Part shown: piece by piece, positions 36,420 to 45,619 of the stretch
How positions within the stretch are numbered: position 1 is the first letter of the stretch
How the letters are laid out: every line of letters starts with the position of its first letter
NCBI GenBank assembly: GCA_026995935.1
Contig: JALWNK010000067.1
Location: 1 to 64,000 of the forward strand
DNA: 64,000 nt
Source of the DNA: Deltaproteobacteria bacterium
Lineage (GTDB): Bacteria > Desulfobacterota > Dissulfuribacteria > Dissulfuribacterales > QOAL01
Reading direction: 5' to 3'
The notes under the pieces: generated by a model
The model's database searches: none
Told to the model about the DNA's origin: nothing
The model's input: the letters and a program-made list of their open reading frames with translations, nothing else
Program-made: the position numbers and the translations under genes

Positions 36420-38174
36420 TTACGTTTTTTCCTCCTGGGCAACCCTTCTTATTGCATCCCCGTAGGCCTTTTTGAGAGATGAAAGGTAGTCCGCATCCGC
36501 TGGCCCCTTCCAGGATACCACCTTGAAGAAGCGTCTTGGAATGGTAATTGATTCAGGGTCAAAACCCGTTTTGAACCTGAGTTTCCACCTGGAGGCCCGG
36601 ATGCCTGATGCCGCATCATCAAGATTTTGCGCTAGTTCCACGTAGCCAAGGGATTCCAGACACTGGGCCAGCCTCTTTTTTTTGTAGACCTTTCTTGAAA
36701 AAAGGCAGGCAACCATGGAGTTAAGCAGACACCTTGAAAGTTCATCATCAAGAAGAAAGGATATGGCCTTGTCAAGGTCTCTTTCTGCGTGTTTTTGTTC
36801 GTAGGAGTACGCGGCAGTGTCGAGATGGGAGTGGCGAAAGCCCAGGGACTGTGCGGTAAAAAAGAGCTCCCCTGTGGCATACCCGGCCATTTCCTGGCCG
36901 AGGACGCAGGCAAATTCACTGCCTCCGTAGCTTTCCGCCGCCTTGAGCGTCCCCTGGGCAAGGAGGCTGTAAAATCTGTTTGTGCCCTGGGCAAGGAATG
37001 TAACGGCCTCAAGGTATGCTGAAGCATCACCAAAGGAAAGGTCAACCATTGTCTGATCCCTGCTGATTATCCCCCTTTCAGTTGCCTCTGTGGCCCAGGC
37101 CAGGGCAACGCCTGCAGAGATGACATCAAGCCCCATGCGGTCGGTCTTTTCAATGAGTTTTAATACGGAGACGGGTTCCTTGATGCCAAGCATGCTTCCT
37201 ACGGCAAAGATGGGCTCGTAATCGTAGGCCATTTGCAGGTAATAGTAGCGGCTGTCTTCCATGAATTTTTCCCTTACAAAGCCTACGTGTATGCAGCCAA
37301 CGGGGCAGCCGGAACAGGCCAGATTTCTCAAGAGGTGTTTTGCAGCAAAGGTTTCGCCGGAGATCCGGTGCGCCTCCGGGTCAAAGCTCTCCTTTAGATT
37401 TCTCCAGGGAAGGGACTTTAGCTGGTTTAACCGTTCAAGGTTGGCAGGGGTTCCGAGGTCATGATACTTGTGCATCATTCCTGAGTCATGAACGTCACGG
37501 TAGACCTCTTTCCATGCCTTTTTGTAGGCGCTTGGCTCTTCGGGAAGGGAAATGGATGAATCCCCCATGATGACTATGGCCTTAAGTTTTTTTACGCCCA
37601 TGACAGAGCCAGCGCCAAGACGGCCGAAGTGGCGGTAGGTGTCTGCGTTTATGCAGGCCATGGCAGAAAGATTTTCCCCTGCAGGGCCTATTCTTAAAAT
37701 GGACCTGTGGCCATGTGCCCTTTCAACCATTCGGCGAATTATCCTTCCAGAACGGATTACGTCCATGCCCCAGAGAAAATGGGCGTCTCGTATTTCCACG
37801 TTCCTTGAGCCGACCGTAAGGATGCACGGTCTTTCAGAGCGCCCAGTGATTACAAGGGCGTCAAGGCCCGCGAATCTGAGGCCGAGGGCCGAGCGCCCGC
37901 CCGCATGGCTTTCCGTGTACTGGTTGTGGTAGGGAGATCTGAAGGCGCAGACCGTTTTGCTCATCAGGGGGAAATAGCCAGTAAGAGGGCCTATGGCGAA
38001 AATCAGGGGCTGCCCAGGGTGATCCCAAGATTCATCTATGAGTCCAAACCTTTCAAAGAGCATGGCGCAGAGGCCGCTTCCGCCAAGGGCCTGCTCCCTG
38101 CCTTCAAGTTTAAGGATGGAGGCCTTTGAAGTGGAAAGGTCCACCTTCATTACGCGAAATCTTCTGGCGTTCAC
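36420..38174 (-). CDS. aor: Aldehyde:ferredoxin oxidoreductase family protein
   Basis: 584 aa. Family marks are TESHAGGRSALGLRFAG near the N-terminus, GPAGENLS, GRLGAGSVMGVKKLKAIV at about 200, the cluster cysteines CSGCPVGC at about 300, and a fourth cysteine in SMVACLF near 490. AOR enzymes carry a tungsto- or molybdo-bis-pterin and one [4Fe-4S] cluster, and oxidise aldehydes with ferredoxin as partner. GTG 38174 overlaps the ferredoxin stop (GTGA). Members differ widely in substrate, so the true substrate is open. Confidence 0.88.
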   Translation of the reverse strand: MNARRFRVMKVDLSTSKASILKLEGREQALGGSGLCAMLFERFGLIDESWDHPGQPLIFAIGPLTGYFPLMSKTVCAFRSPYHNQYTESHAGGRSALGLRFAGLDALVITGRSERPCILTVGSRNVEIRDAHFLWGMDVIRSGRIIRRMVERAHGHRSILRIGPAGENLSAMACINADTYRHFGRLGAGSVMGVKKLKAIVIMGDSSISLPEEPSAYKKAWKEVYRDVHDSGMMHKYHDLGTPANLERLNQLKSLPWRNLKESFDPEAHRISGETFAAKHLLRNLACSGCPVGCIHVGFVREKFMEDSRYYYLQMAYDYEPIFAVGSMLGIKEPVSVLKLIEKTDRMGLDVISAGVALAWATEATERGIISRDQTMVDLSFGDASAYLEAVTFLAQGTNRFYSLLAQGTLKAAESYGGSEFACVLGQEMAGYATGELFFTAQSLGFRHSHLDTAAYSYEQKHAERDLDKAISFLLDDELSRCLLNSMVACLFSRKVYKKKRLAQCLESLGYVELAQNLDDAASGIRASRWKLRFKTGFDPESITIPRRFFKVVSWKGPADADYLSSLKKAYGDAIRRVAQEEKT

Positions 38175-38614
38175 CTTGCTGCCTCCATGGATTTGTCATT
38201 CAAGGGAGCCTCTTCATTCACCTCTACCATTTCAAGGCAGCCGTGTGGACAAAACCTGGTGCAAAGCCCGCAATGTATGCACACAATGGGGTCGCCTGAT
38301 GGGCTGAGGGTAATTGCCTCAACCGGGCATGCTTCCTTGCACTTTGTGCATTTTATGCAAAGTTCCCTTTTTATCTTTATTCCACCTGACCTTCGCACAA
38401 TAATAGCCTCAGTTGGGCAGGCCCTGGCACATGCAGGGTCCTCGCAGGCAAGGCAGTATCTTGCCTCAAAACCAGTGGATATCCCGCCCGTACTCCTTAT
38501 GCGTATCCCCGCGTTTTCCCATGACAGGATATTGTGCACCAGCCTTGCGCAGGTCATGGAACAGACGTGGCAGCCAATACACCTTTCTATTCGTAAGGCC
38601 TTAAGGACCTTCAT
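38171..38614 (-). CDS. Four-cluster ferredoxin partner of AOR
   Basis: 147 aa. Cysteine sets CIGCHVCSMTC, C..CEDPACARAC, CIKCTKCKEAC and CIHCGLCTRFC indicate four [4Fe-4S] clusters, as in HycB-type electron-transfer subunits. GGGGAG stands before ATG 38614. It is translationally coupled to the AOR gene and is very probably its electron acceptor. No signal peptide, so cytoplasmic. Confidence 0.88.
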   Translation of the reverse strand: MKVLKALRIERCIGCHVCSMTCARLVHNILSWENAGIRIRSTGGISTGFEARYCLACEDPACARACPTEAIIVRRSGGIKIKRELCIKCTKCKEACPVEAITLSPSGDPIVCIHCGLCTRFCPHGCLEMVEVNEEAPLNDKSMEAAR

Positions 38615-38864
38615 GGATTGTCTCCCCTGTTAAAAATAGAGGCAATTTTTCTGGCTTTGATCAGGGAGCGTATCATCGTATTGTAGTTAAGACTTTTCCT
38701 TTCAGGTACGAGTGCTTTTTTAGGTAAAAAGAATCTCTATTCTAAGTCTAAAGGACCGTTTAGGAAAGTCGAAATTGCCACATTACTAAACCGTTTTGGG
38801 ATGTTACAGTAAAATAATTTCACGTGGGACTAATTTTAGCTGAGTATAAGGCCTTGTTGAAAAA

Positions 38865-40019
38865 ATGTTAGAGAGTCCGCGAGATTACAGAGACGGCATC
38901 AGGACAGCCAGACAGAGGGCCCTTTCTTCCTTCATTCTTAACGTGGTTCTTGCCCTCGTAAAGGGCTACTTCGGAAGCATTACAAACAGTAAGGCGCTTC
39001 TTGGGGATGCAATACACTCGGCAACAGATGTTGTGGCTTCGCTTGCCACCTTTTTGGGCATATGGGCGGCTAACAAGCGGCATCCCTCCTTTCCGTACGG
39101 GCTTTATAAGGCGGAAACCCTTGCCACCCTGGTAAGCTCCATTGCAATACTCTTTGCCGGATATGAGATTGCAAAGAGTGCCTTAGTCTGCCCTGAGACC
39201 CATCCTGACGTGGCCGTTGCCCTGCCTGTGGCCGTCTTGTGTCTTTTAGTGAGCCTTGTATTTGGAATTTTGCAGGTCCGGGCAGGAGAGCGGCTTGGAA
39301 GGCCGGCACTTGTGGCAGATGGCAAGGATTACCTTGCTGACAGCCTTTCCACAGCCGTGGTTGTTGCTGGCCTTCTGGCAGGCCTTGCAGGTTTCCACCT
39401 TGACAGGCTTGCCGCTGTGATCGTGTCCCTTTTCGTTTTCAGGGCTGGGGGAGTAATTTTGTGGGCCTCCTTAAAGGAGCTCCTGGATGCCGCAATAGAC
39501 CGGGAGACGGAACGGGAAATCATTGGATTTGTGGAGTCTAATCCGGTGGTTACCAGGGTAAAGCGTGTCTACAGCAGGGGAGCCGGTGGGAGGATCATAA
39601 TAGACATGGACGTTGTCATGAAGACCATGTCCCATCAGGTTGCAGACAAGGTCGCTGATGAGTTGGAGGAGGAGATTGTAAAACGTTATCCAAAGGTGGT
39701 ACTTGCCAGGATTCGTCCGCATTTTGAGCCTTCGGAAAGGATTGTAAGGATAACACCTGTAGAGGAGCCTGGTGGCCCTGTGTCTGAGCATCTGGCAGGT
39801 GCCCCGTGGTTCATGGTGGAGGAGATGGATACAACAACAGGTGAGGTTGTGGAGAGGCGTTTTGTTCAAAATCCCCATGTAAAGGCGGAAAGACGAAAGG
39901 GTTTTCTTGTAGGAAAGTGGCTGCTTTCTTTTAAACCTGACCAGGTGGTTGTGAAAAGGCGTCATGGAGGTACTGCCGAGGCCTTGCTTGAAGGGGCTGG
40001 TGTCCAACTAAAGACTTAG
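38865..40019 (+). CDS. Cation diffusion facilitator fused to NifX-like domain
   Basis: 384 aa. Residues about 18-205 are the six-helix transporter of the CDF family, with DAIHSATDVVASL (metal-binding DxxxD-type region) and HPSFPYG. Residues about 210-290 are the usual cytoplasmic dimer domain. Residues about 295-384 (VSEHLAGAPWFMVEEMD, ERRFVQNPH, GGTAEALLEGAGVQL) resemble the dinitrogenase iron-molybdenum cofactor biosynthesis domain (NifX/NifB type). The transporter exports divalent metals such as Fe, Zn or Mn. The added domain could sense a metal or cluster. It stands alone, with a perfect inverted repeat beginning in its stop codon. Confidence 0.85.
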   Translation: MLESPRDYRDGIRTARQRALSSFILNVVLALVKGYFGSITNSKALLGDAIHSATDVVASLATFLGIWAANKRHPSFPYGLYKAETLATLVSSIAILFAGYEIAKSALVCPETHPDVAVALPVAVLCLLVSLVFGILQVRAGERLGRPALVADGKDYLADSLSTAVVVAGLLAGLAGFHLDRLAAVIVSLFVFRAGGVILWASLKELLDAAIDRETEREIIGFVESNPVVTRVKRVYSRGAGGRIIIDMDVVMKTMSHQVADKVADELEEEIVKRYPKVVLARIRPHFEPSERIVRITPVEEPGGPVSEHLAGAPWFMVEEMDTTTGEVVERRFVQNPHVKAERRKGFLVGKWLLSFKPDQVVVKRRHGGTAEALLEGAGVQLKT

Positions 40020-40050
40020 TTCTTTCTTTTGCTCGCCCAAAAGAAAGAAC
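40019..40050. repeat. Perfect 13-bp inverted repeat after CDF gene
   Basis: GTTCTTTCTTTTG (40019-40031) and CAAAAGAAAGAAC (40038-40050) with a 6-nt loop. It starts at the last base of the CDF stop codon. The stem is AT-rich and lacks a following T-run, so it is not an ordinary terminator. It is the left part of a palindrome-rich intergenic element. Confidence 0.75.
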
Positions 40051-40093
40051 CAAAGAAAACGGCGCCCCATTGCCGCTTTTATCCTGTGCGCGC

Positions 40094-40197
40094 AAGGTCT
40101 TGAGTCCTGGCCGCCCAAAGGGGCCATCCATGGCCCAATGGGCGGTGGCGGTATCCATCCCGCCACCCCTTCGGGGCCTTGTCGGACTCAAGACCTT
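40094..40197. repeat. Palindrome-rich cloverleaf-like intergenic element
   Basis: AAGGTCTTGAGTCC (40094-40107) and GGACTCAAGACCTT (40184-40197) form a 14-bp perfect outer stem. Inside are GGGCCAT/ATGGCCC (40121-40136) and GGTGGCGG/CCGCCACC (40144-40167). The remaining intergenic bases to 40434 are AT-rich, with nothing recognised. The layout and the neighbouring AAGAAAGAAC repeat resemble dispersed proteobacterial palindromic repeats that are often mis-called as proteins. Confidence 0.65.
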
Positions 40198-40434
40198 CCG
40201 TGCTCGGCGCGGCAAAAGGGGGTGAAAAACACGGCCTTACCCCAACTGGAATTACTTAAATCTCTTTACTTCGAAATTGGTCAATGTACGTGATAACTAA
40301 TTTTGAAATACGGGCTACGATATTTTGATTTCATGAAAAAGAGGTTCGATCTCGGGCAGTCTAAATTCGATAATGCTAGAATATTCGGCTAATATGAAAT
40401 GAAAATGCATTTTGGACGAAAAGGAGCATTGGGG

Positions 40435-41659
40435 GTGTATGTAAACAGAACCTTAGAAAGGTTTTTTTCCTTGAGGCCGACAAACACTTCCCAGTGTTAC
40501 TGTTAACAGGCGCACGCCAGGTTGGGAAGACAACCATGTTGAAACATCTTCGCAAAGACGGCATGCAGTACGTTACCTTTGATGAGCCACTGATCCTGAG
40601 CCTGGCAAAAGAAGACCCCCCGCTTTTTATGCAAAGGTTTGAAGCCCCTTTGATCCTTGATGAGATCCAGTACGCTCCAGAGTTGCTTCCTTATATAAAG
40701 ATGTCTGTGGACAGATATATGCAGCCGGGGATGTTCTGGCTTACTGGCTCCCAGCAATTTCATATGATGAGAGATGTTTCAGAGTCTCTGGCGGGGCGAA
40801 TTGCACTTCTTTCGTTGCTAGGCCTGTCACGGCGGAAATGTTACGAGAAATCGCCACATCAGGGCCATTTCTTCCAATTCCTGAAGTTGTTAAGGAAAGG
40901 CTTGCAGCAAACGGAAGGCTTTCTTTAACAGATGCATATGCCCTTATTTGGCGCGGCTCTCTACCAAGGATTGCCTTAGATAAAAAAATTGACAGAGACC
41001 TCTTTTATTCCTCCTGCGTTCAGACGTATCTGCAAAGAGACGTTCGGGATCTCGCCAGGGTTGGTGATGAAATGGCCTTTTTGCGCTTTTTAAGAGCCTG
41101 TGCCGCAAGGACTGGGCAGATGCTCAACATGGCGGATTTGGCAAGGGATGCAGACATTGCCCCCAATACTGCGAAAAACTGGCTGTCGATTCTTGAGACC
41201 TCAGGGATTGTTTATCTTTTACCTCCTTATGCGGCAAACCTGACAAAGCGGTTGGTCAAAAGACCCAAGCTATATTTTCTGGATACCGGCCTTTGTTCCT
41301 ATCTTACAAACTGGTCCAGTCCTGAGACTCTAGAGGCCGGGGCAATGGGAGGCGCCATTTTTGAGACCTGGGTAATTGGAGAGATACTGAAAAGCTATTT
41401 TCACAATGGAAAACAGCCCGCCCTTTACTATTACCGGGATAAGGACAAAAAGGAGATCGATTTACTTATAATCAGGGACGACACTGCCTATCCCATAGAA
41501 ATCAAGAAAACCGCAAGCCCAACAAGCAAGGACGTGCGCCACTTTCGGATAATTGAGCGTCTTGGGGTTCATCGAGGAGAGGGAGTAGTAATATGTTTTG
41601 TGGATGATTTCCTTCCACTTACGAAAGATATAAACGCCATTCCAGTAGCGGCCCTTTAA
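40435..41659 (+). pseudogene. DUF4143 AAA ATPase, two frameshifts
   Basis: An ATPase of the AAA_14/DUF4143 type broken into three frames. GTG 40435, 9 nt after AGGAG, reads YVNRTLERF, then needs one more T in the T7 run at 40462-40468 to continue as FLEADKHFPVLLLTG. The P-loop GARQVGKTT and DEIQYAPELLPYIK (Walker B) follow. At about 40831-40836 one missing G shifts GLSRR(E)MLREIA into the third frame. That frame runs to 41659 with the DUF4143 domain and the nuclease-like KKEIDLLI and YPIEIKKT. Family function is poorly known. Decay or sequencing errors in homopolymers would both explain it. Confidence 0.8.
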
Positions 41660-41739
41660 CTGCAATGAGTTAGGGCATTGGAAAACCTTTAGTAAAGGAT
41701 AAAAGCCTAGCTGGGGTGAGCTAATTAAATAAGCGCTAC

Positions 41740-42213
41740 TTAATCTGTGAATATCTCCAGGACCTCGTAGGTTTTTACTCCGGATGGGGAGCGAAATTCC
41801 ACCTCGTCTCCCTCTTCCTTTCCAAGAAGCGCCATGCCAAGGGGGGATTTTATGGATATCTTTCCAAGTTTTATATCAGACTCGTCAGGCCCAACCAGCT
41901 GGTAAACTACCTCCTCACCGGTATCCAGGTTCTCAAGACGGACCTTTACCCCAAAAACCACCTTTTCACAGGACTGGTTGGAGCAGTCTATTACATCTGC
42001 TGCTGCAAGCTTGCTGTTAAGATACTGTATTCTTGCCTCAAGCTGGCCTTGACGTTCCTTTGCAGCATGGTACTCGGCATTCTCCGACAGGTCGCCGTGG
42101 GCCCTTGCCTCTTCAATGGCCTTTATGACCTCATATCTCTCAACCCGTTCAAGGTGTTCAAGCTCTTCCTTCAGTTTTTGATAACCCTCTGGTGTAAACG
42201 GAATCCTTTCCAT
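41740..42213 (-). CDS. greA: Transcription elongation factor GreA
   Basis: 157 aa from ATG 42213, the normal GreA length; a TTG at 42237 would add eight residues. The N-terminal coiled coil (residues about 1-75) has the acidic tip region GDLSENAEYHAAKERQ that reaches into the RNA polymerase channel and triggers transcript cleavage. The C-terminal globular half ends in PSGVKTYEVLEI. Stands alone on the minus strand, downstream of the cytochrome gene's terminator. No promoter is clear in the 35-nt gap, so it may depend on read-through or on an overlooked site. Confidence 0.95.
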   Translation of the reverse strand: MERIPFTPEGYQKLKEELEHLERVERYEVIKAIEEARAHGDLSENAEYHAAKERQGQLEARIQYLNSKLAAADVIDCSNQSCEKVVFGVKVRLENLDTGEEVVYQLVGPDESDIKLGKISIKSPLGMALLGKEEGDEVEFRSPSGVKTYEVLEIFTD

Positions 42214-42248
42214 CCTCTTGGAAACCTCTTTTGTCAAATGAATAATCT

Positions 42249-42285
42249 AAAAAAGACTGCCGCAATGAGACGGCAGCCTTTTTTT
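42249..42285 (-). terminator. Intrinsic terminator of the cytochrome gene
   Basis: Read on the minus strand, GGCTGCCG and CGGCAGTC pair with one mismatch around an 8-nt loop and run into TTTTTT (42254-42249). It lies between the multiheme cytochrome stop and greA. A T-tract on the plus side makes it usable in both directions. Confidence 0.75.
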
Positions 42286-42354
42286 AGTAAAGGCTAGAAT
42301 AACAAAAAATGGAAGAGATTCAAGACATTTGTTCATGGCTTTGCCGAAATTATG

Positions 42355-44259
42355 CTACGGTCTTGCTGATTTTGCTCCTGAATTCAGGAGCGCCCTCAAA
42401 ATTTTTCTGTGCATGTCGTCATCAATGGAGCCTTCTTTAAGTTTGGATACGCCTTTGGCAAGGTTGCCTGCATCCCAGCCGTGGCAGGAGGCGCATGTAC
42501 CAACCCGAATAATCCGCCGGATTTCCTCCTTGTTAAAGGGACGTGCCCCTTCGTGGCTGGTTGCCTGGAGCTGGGTTCCGTTTTCATCAACTATTTGTTC
42601 AAGACTGAAGGGCAGATCAACGCCATTTGCCTTGGTGACGTACAAATCGCGGCCAAGTCCCAGGCTCTTTCTGTTTGCATGGCAGCTTTCACAGCTTCTG
42701 GCCTTTTTGCTCGTGGTGTGGGGCTGGATGGGGTTTGTGGCAATGGCATAGACTCCATCTGTTGTCTTGTACACCTTGTTGTGCACCCTGCATTTCCCGT
42801 CAGGTCCAATCTGGGTAAAGATGACCTGGCAGCCTGGAATAAAGGGGCTTACAAGCCCCTCGCTGTTTATCCCCAGGGTGGGTGTCTCCCATCGGAGAAA
42901 GGACCTCGTCTCTCTCCACTTGTATGCCGTTTTTGCGCGATAGACAGCCTTCCCGGAAAGTGTAGGATCAGGCGCCTTAGTGCTTTTTACCCAGTCAAGG
43001 GAACTGGTGCTTGCGTCCTGCTGGGCATGGCAGCCGTAACACTGGGGTGCCCAGCGGCTGTGGCAACTGTAGCATTCCATCTTATCAAGGTGGGCACTTA
43101 TGCCCATGGCGTCCCTTGCCTTTTTGGGGCCTGATTTCAGGATGTCCTTTACCTGGGGAACAACATATTTTTTACCAGAGGCTGAGTTCAATAGAATTTG
43201 TCCCTTTTGAAGCTCAAGCCTCTCCATCCGGTTTCCCCTTGAAGAGAGCAGGCGGCTTTTTTGATTTTTTGTTCCATGACAGTCCTGGCACTCGATTTCA
43301 ACGGCCTGCTCTTTTTTGGAATAGATGTTTCCGTCTCCGTGGACATCCCTTTCCGTATGGCAGTCAATGCAGAAAAGCCCCTGGGCGTAGTGGACATCCG
43401 GGGTAAGGTGATTGTAGTACTTTCCGTGGATCTTTCTTCCCCCTTTAACCCCTGGTTTTTGAGACCACGGCGAGCCGTATCCGTCTGACTCCATTGTCCC
43501 GATAAAGCTCACCCCTATGCGTCCGCCCCTGTTGTGACAGTGTATGCACTGAGAGGGCGGAATCGTAACCGTTACCCTGTGAAGCCTCGGCCTCGGTGTA
43601 AAATCCTTTTTCTTGGACTCGCCCCTTATGGCCGCATCCCTACCTTTGTATTTGCCATCGTCATCGTAGAGCACGTGGCAGGCAGCGCATCCAGAGGACC
43701 TAAAGTCGCCAAATCGTTCTGCCCCGTAGCTGTAAAGATGGCACCTCAGGCACTCTTCACGCAGGTAGTCGTCAGCAGGGCTGTTAGTGGGTGATTCTGG
43801 CTCGTTTGGATGAAAAAAGGGCAGGGCCTTTAGTTCTTTTACTGCCCCCATATTTTGGGGTACCTCTAGGTCCTCATCCCTTACCGGCCTTACCGCGTAG
43901 ATGGCATTTTTCGTCCCTTGAGCGGAAAAGAGGTAGCGGGTGGCGCTTATTATGCCCGCGCTCGTTGCGTGAAGGGATTTTTTCGACCGTTTAAGTATGT
44001 CTTCATGGCACAGGCCGCAGGTTTTGTCTGCAACGGAGTAGTCAGAGGGATTTGCCCACATGCCTTTGTGTGCCTCATCCTTTTTAGCCTTTTCAGGATG
44101 CCCCGTGTGGCAGAAGCTGCACTCAAGTCCCTTCATGGCAGGGTTACTGGCTATGGGTTCAATCCCCTTGTGACACCTTTTGCAGCTTCCTGCAAAAACG
44201 AGGCAGTTCAGACAAAGGAATATGAAAGGCAAAGACAGGATAATCAGGTATCTATTCAT
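42355..44259 (-). CDS. Secreted cytochrome c with 12 CxxCH motifs
   Basis: 634 aa with an N-terminal signal peptide (about 1-23). I count 12 CxxCH heme c motifs: CKRCH, CSFCH, CGLCH, CLRCH, CAACH, CIHCH, CIDCH, CQDCH, CYSCH, CYGCH, CESCH, CASCH. The first three and the middle groups are spaced irregularly, and a long heme-free stretch lies at about 435-520. It should carry electrons in the periplasm or on the outer surface. The exact family (for example octaheme-like or OmcA-like) is not recognised. It stands alone on the minus strand, divergent from a patatin gene. Confidence 0.88.
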   Translation of the reverse strand: MNRYLIILSLPFIFLCLNCLVFAGSCKRCHKGIEPIASNPAMKGLECSFCHTGHPEKAKKDEAHKGMWANPSDYSVADKTCGLCHEDILKRSKKSLHATSAGIISATRYLFSAQGTKNAIYAVRPVRDEDLEVPQNMGAVKELKALPFFHPNEPESPTNSPADDYLREECLRCHLYSYGAERFGDFRSSGCAACHVLYDDDGKYKGRDAAIRGESKKKDFTPRPRLHRVTVTIPPSQCIHCHNRGGRIGVSFIGTMESDGYGSPWSQKPGVKGGRKIHGKYYNHLTPDVHYAQGLFCIDCHTERDVHGDGNIYSKKEQAVEIECQDCHGTKNQKSRLLSSRGNRMERLELQKGQILLNSASGKKYVVPQVKDILKSGPKKARDAMGISAHLDKMECYSCHSRWAPQCYGCHAQQDASTSSLDWVKSTKAPDPTLSGKAVYRAKTAYKWRETRSFLRWETPTLGINSEGLVSPFIPGCQVIFTQIGPDGKCRVHNKVYKTTDGVYAIATNPIQPHTTSKKARSCESCHANRKSLGLGRDLYVTKANGVDLPFSLEQIVDENGTQLQATSHEGARPFNKEEIRRIIRVGTCASCHGWDAGNLAKGVSKLKEGSIDDDMHRKILRALLNSGAKSARP

Positions 44260-44390
44260 GGCAACATCACTATTTTTTAAGTGAGGTTTCTATGACAATT
44301 GGCAAAAGTCAACCGTCAAGGGAATATATTAGAAATTTGACAATTTCACATTCTAAGTCCATGCTGATAAAAAAGGCCTGGAGGAAAAAG

Positions 44391-45416
44391 ATGGCAGAAT
44401 ATCACTTTTCAAACTTTGTCTTTGAAGGCGGAGGTGTAAAGGGGATTGCCTATGTAGGCGCTCTCGAGGAGCTTGATGAACGGGGAATCCTTCCAAAAAT
44501 CAGCAGGGTGGGTGGCACCTCTGCCGGGGCCATAAACGCGGTGCTTCTTGGCCTCAATTTCACCCCTGACGAGGTCAGGGACATCCTCTGGAGGCTCAAC
44601 TTCAGGAATTTCATGGACGATTCCTTTGGCATTATAAGGGATACAGACAGGCTCTTGACCGAGTTTGGCTGGTACAAGGGCGACTATTTCAGAAACTGGA
44701 TAGGTGAGCTCATAAGGGAAAAGACTGGAAATACCGAGGCCACCTTTGCAGACGTTTTCGCCCTCAAATCAAAAAAGGGATTTCGGGACATCTACCTCAT
44801 TGGTACTAATCTATCCACCAGGTTCTCAGAGATTTTCTCCATTGAACACACTCCAAGGATGTGCATAGCCGATGCCGTTCGTATATCCATGTCCATCCCC
44901 CTGTTTTTTAAGGCAATAAGAAGCGCCAGGGACGACGTTTACGTTGACGGAGGGGTGCTGAGAAACTATCCAATAAAGCTCTTTGACAGGGAAAAGTACG
45001 TAATCGGAAAACTGGCCAGAAAGACCGAATACTACGAAAGGATCAACAAAAAGATTGCAAAGCTGGAGCGGCCCATTTCCAAGTACGTGTTCAATAAGCA
45101 GACCCTGGGCTTCAGGCTCGATACAAAGGAAGAGATATCCATGTTCAGGGATCATGCAGAGCCCAAACACCACGAAATCAATGACCTATTCGATTACATC
45201 TTGAATCTTGTCATTACCATGAAGGACGCCCAGGAAAACAGCCACCTTCACAGCGACGACTGGCAACGCACCATTTACATAGACACCCTTGGGGTGAAGA
45301 CGACGGATTTTGATATTGATGACGAGAAAAAACATGCCCTGATAGAGTCTGGCAGGAAAGGGGTGAGGGAGTACTTTAAGTGGTATGATGGAGTAAAGCG
45401 GGCCGTGAACAAGTAA
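44391..45416 (+). CDS. Patatin-like phospholipase
   Basis: 341 aa from ATG 44391, 6 nt after GGAGG. An in-frame ATG at 44292 with GAGG upstream would add 33 poorly hydrophobic residues; family members begin near MAEYHFSNFVF. The oxyanion motif EGGGVKG, the nucleophile elbow GTSAGA and the catalytic Asp in VYVDGGV are all present, so it is probably an active Ser-Asp lipid acyl hydrolase. No signal peptide in the shorter form. Isolated gene. Lipid substrate unknown. Confidence 0.87.
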   Translation: MAEYHFSNFVFEGGGVKGIAYVGALEELDERGILPKISRVGGTSAGAINAVLLGLNFTPDEVRDILWRLNFRNFMDDSFGIIRDTDRLLTEFGWYKGDYFRNWIGELIREKTGNTEATFADVFALKSKKGFRDIYLIGTNLSTRFSEIFSIEHTPRMCIADAVRISMSIPLFFKAIRSARDDVYVDGGVLRNYPIKLFDREKYVIGKLARKTEYYERINKKIAKLERPISKYVFNKQTLGFRLDTKEEISMFRDHAEPKHHEINDLFDYILNLVITMKDAQENSHLHSDDWQRTIYIDTLGVKTTDFDIDDEKKHALIESGRKGVREYFKWYDGVKRAVNK

Positions 45417-45619
45417 GTAATGGGTTTATGCTAGCATGGCACCACATCTACTGCGTTATCTGAGGTTAGACCTACAGGGAGCACGCCTTCATGCCATACG
45501 CCTTGTATCTGCAGCACCCCTCTGGCCTTTTATTTCGTTTACGCAGGAATGCCAGATTAAGTAGTGATTGTTTCTAGGTGATTTGATTGTGTTTTGGACC
45601 TTGTGGAGGCCAAGTCAAG

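Noticed and set aside
39931..40215. Minus-strand 94-aa ORF
   Set aside because: Lies across the palindromic element and the end of the CDF gene; composition (RPRRGGGMDTATAHW) is that of translated repeats often mis-annotated as proteins.
40838..41659. Independent 273-aa protein
   Set aside because: It is the C-terminal part of the frameshifted ATPase; its ATG lies inside the conserved region and has no ribosome binding site.
42409..43134. 241-codon plus-strand ORF opposite the cytochrome gene
   Set aside because: Antisense shadow of a cysteine-rich gene; no start signal, and the heme motifs on the other strand are decisive.
45417..45619. Small ORF of about 43 codons before tRNA-Leu
   Set aside because: No ribosome binding site, no recognisable features, and the composition looks non-coding.
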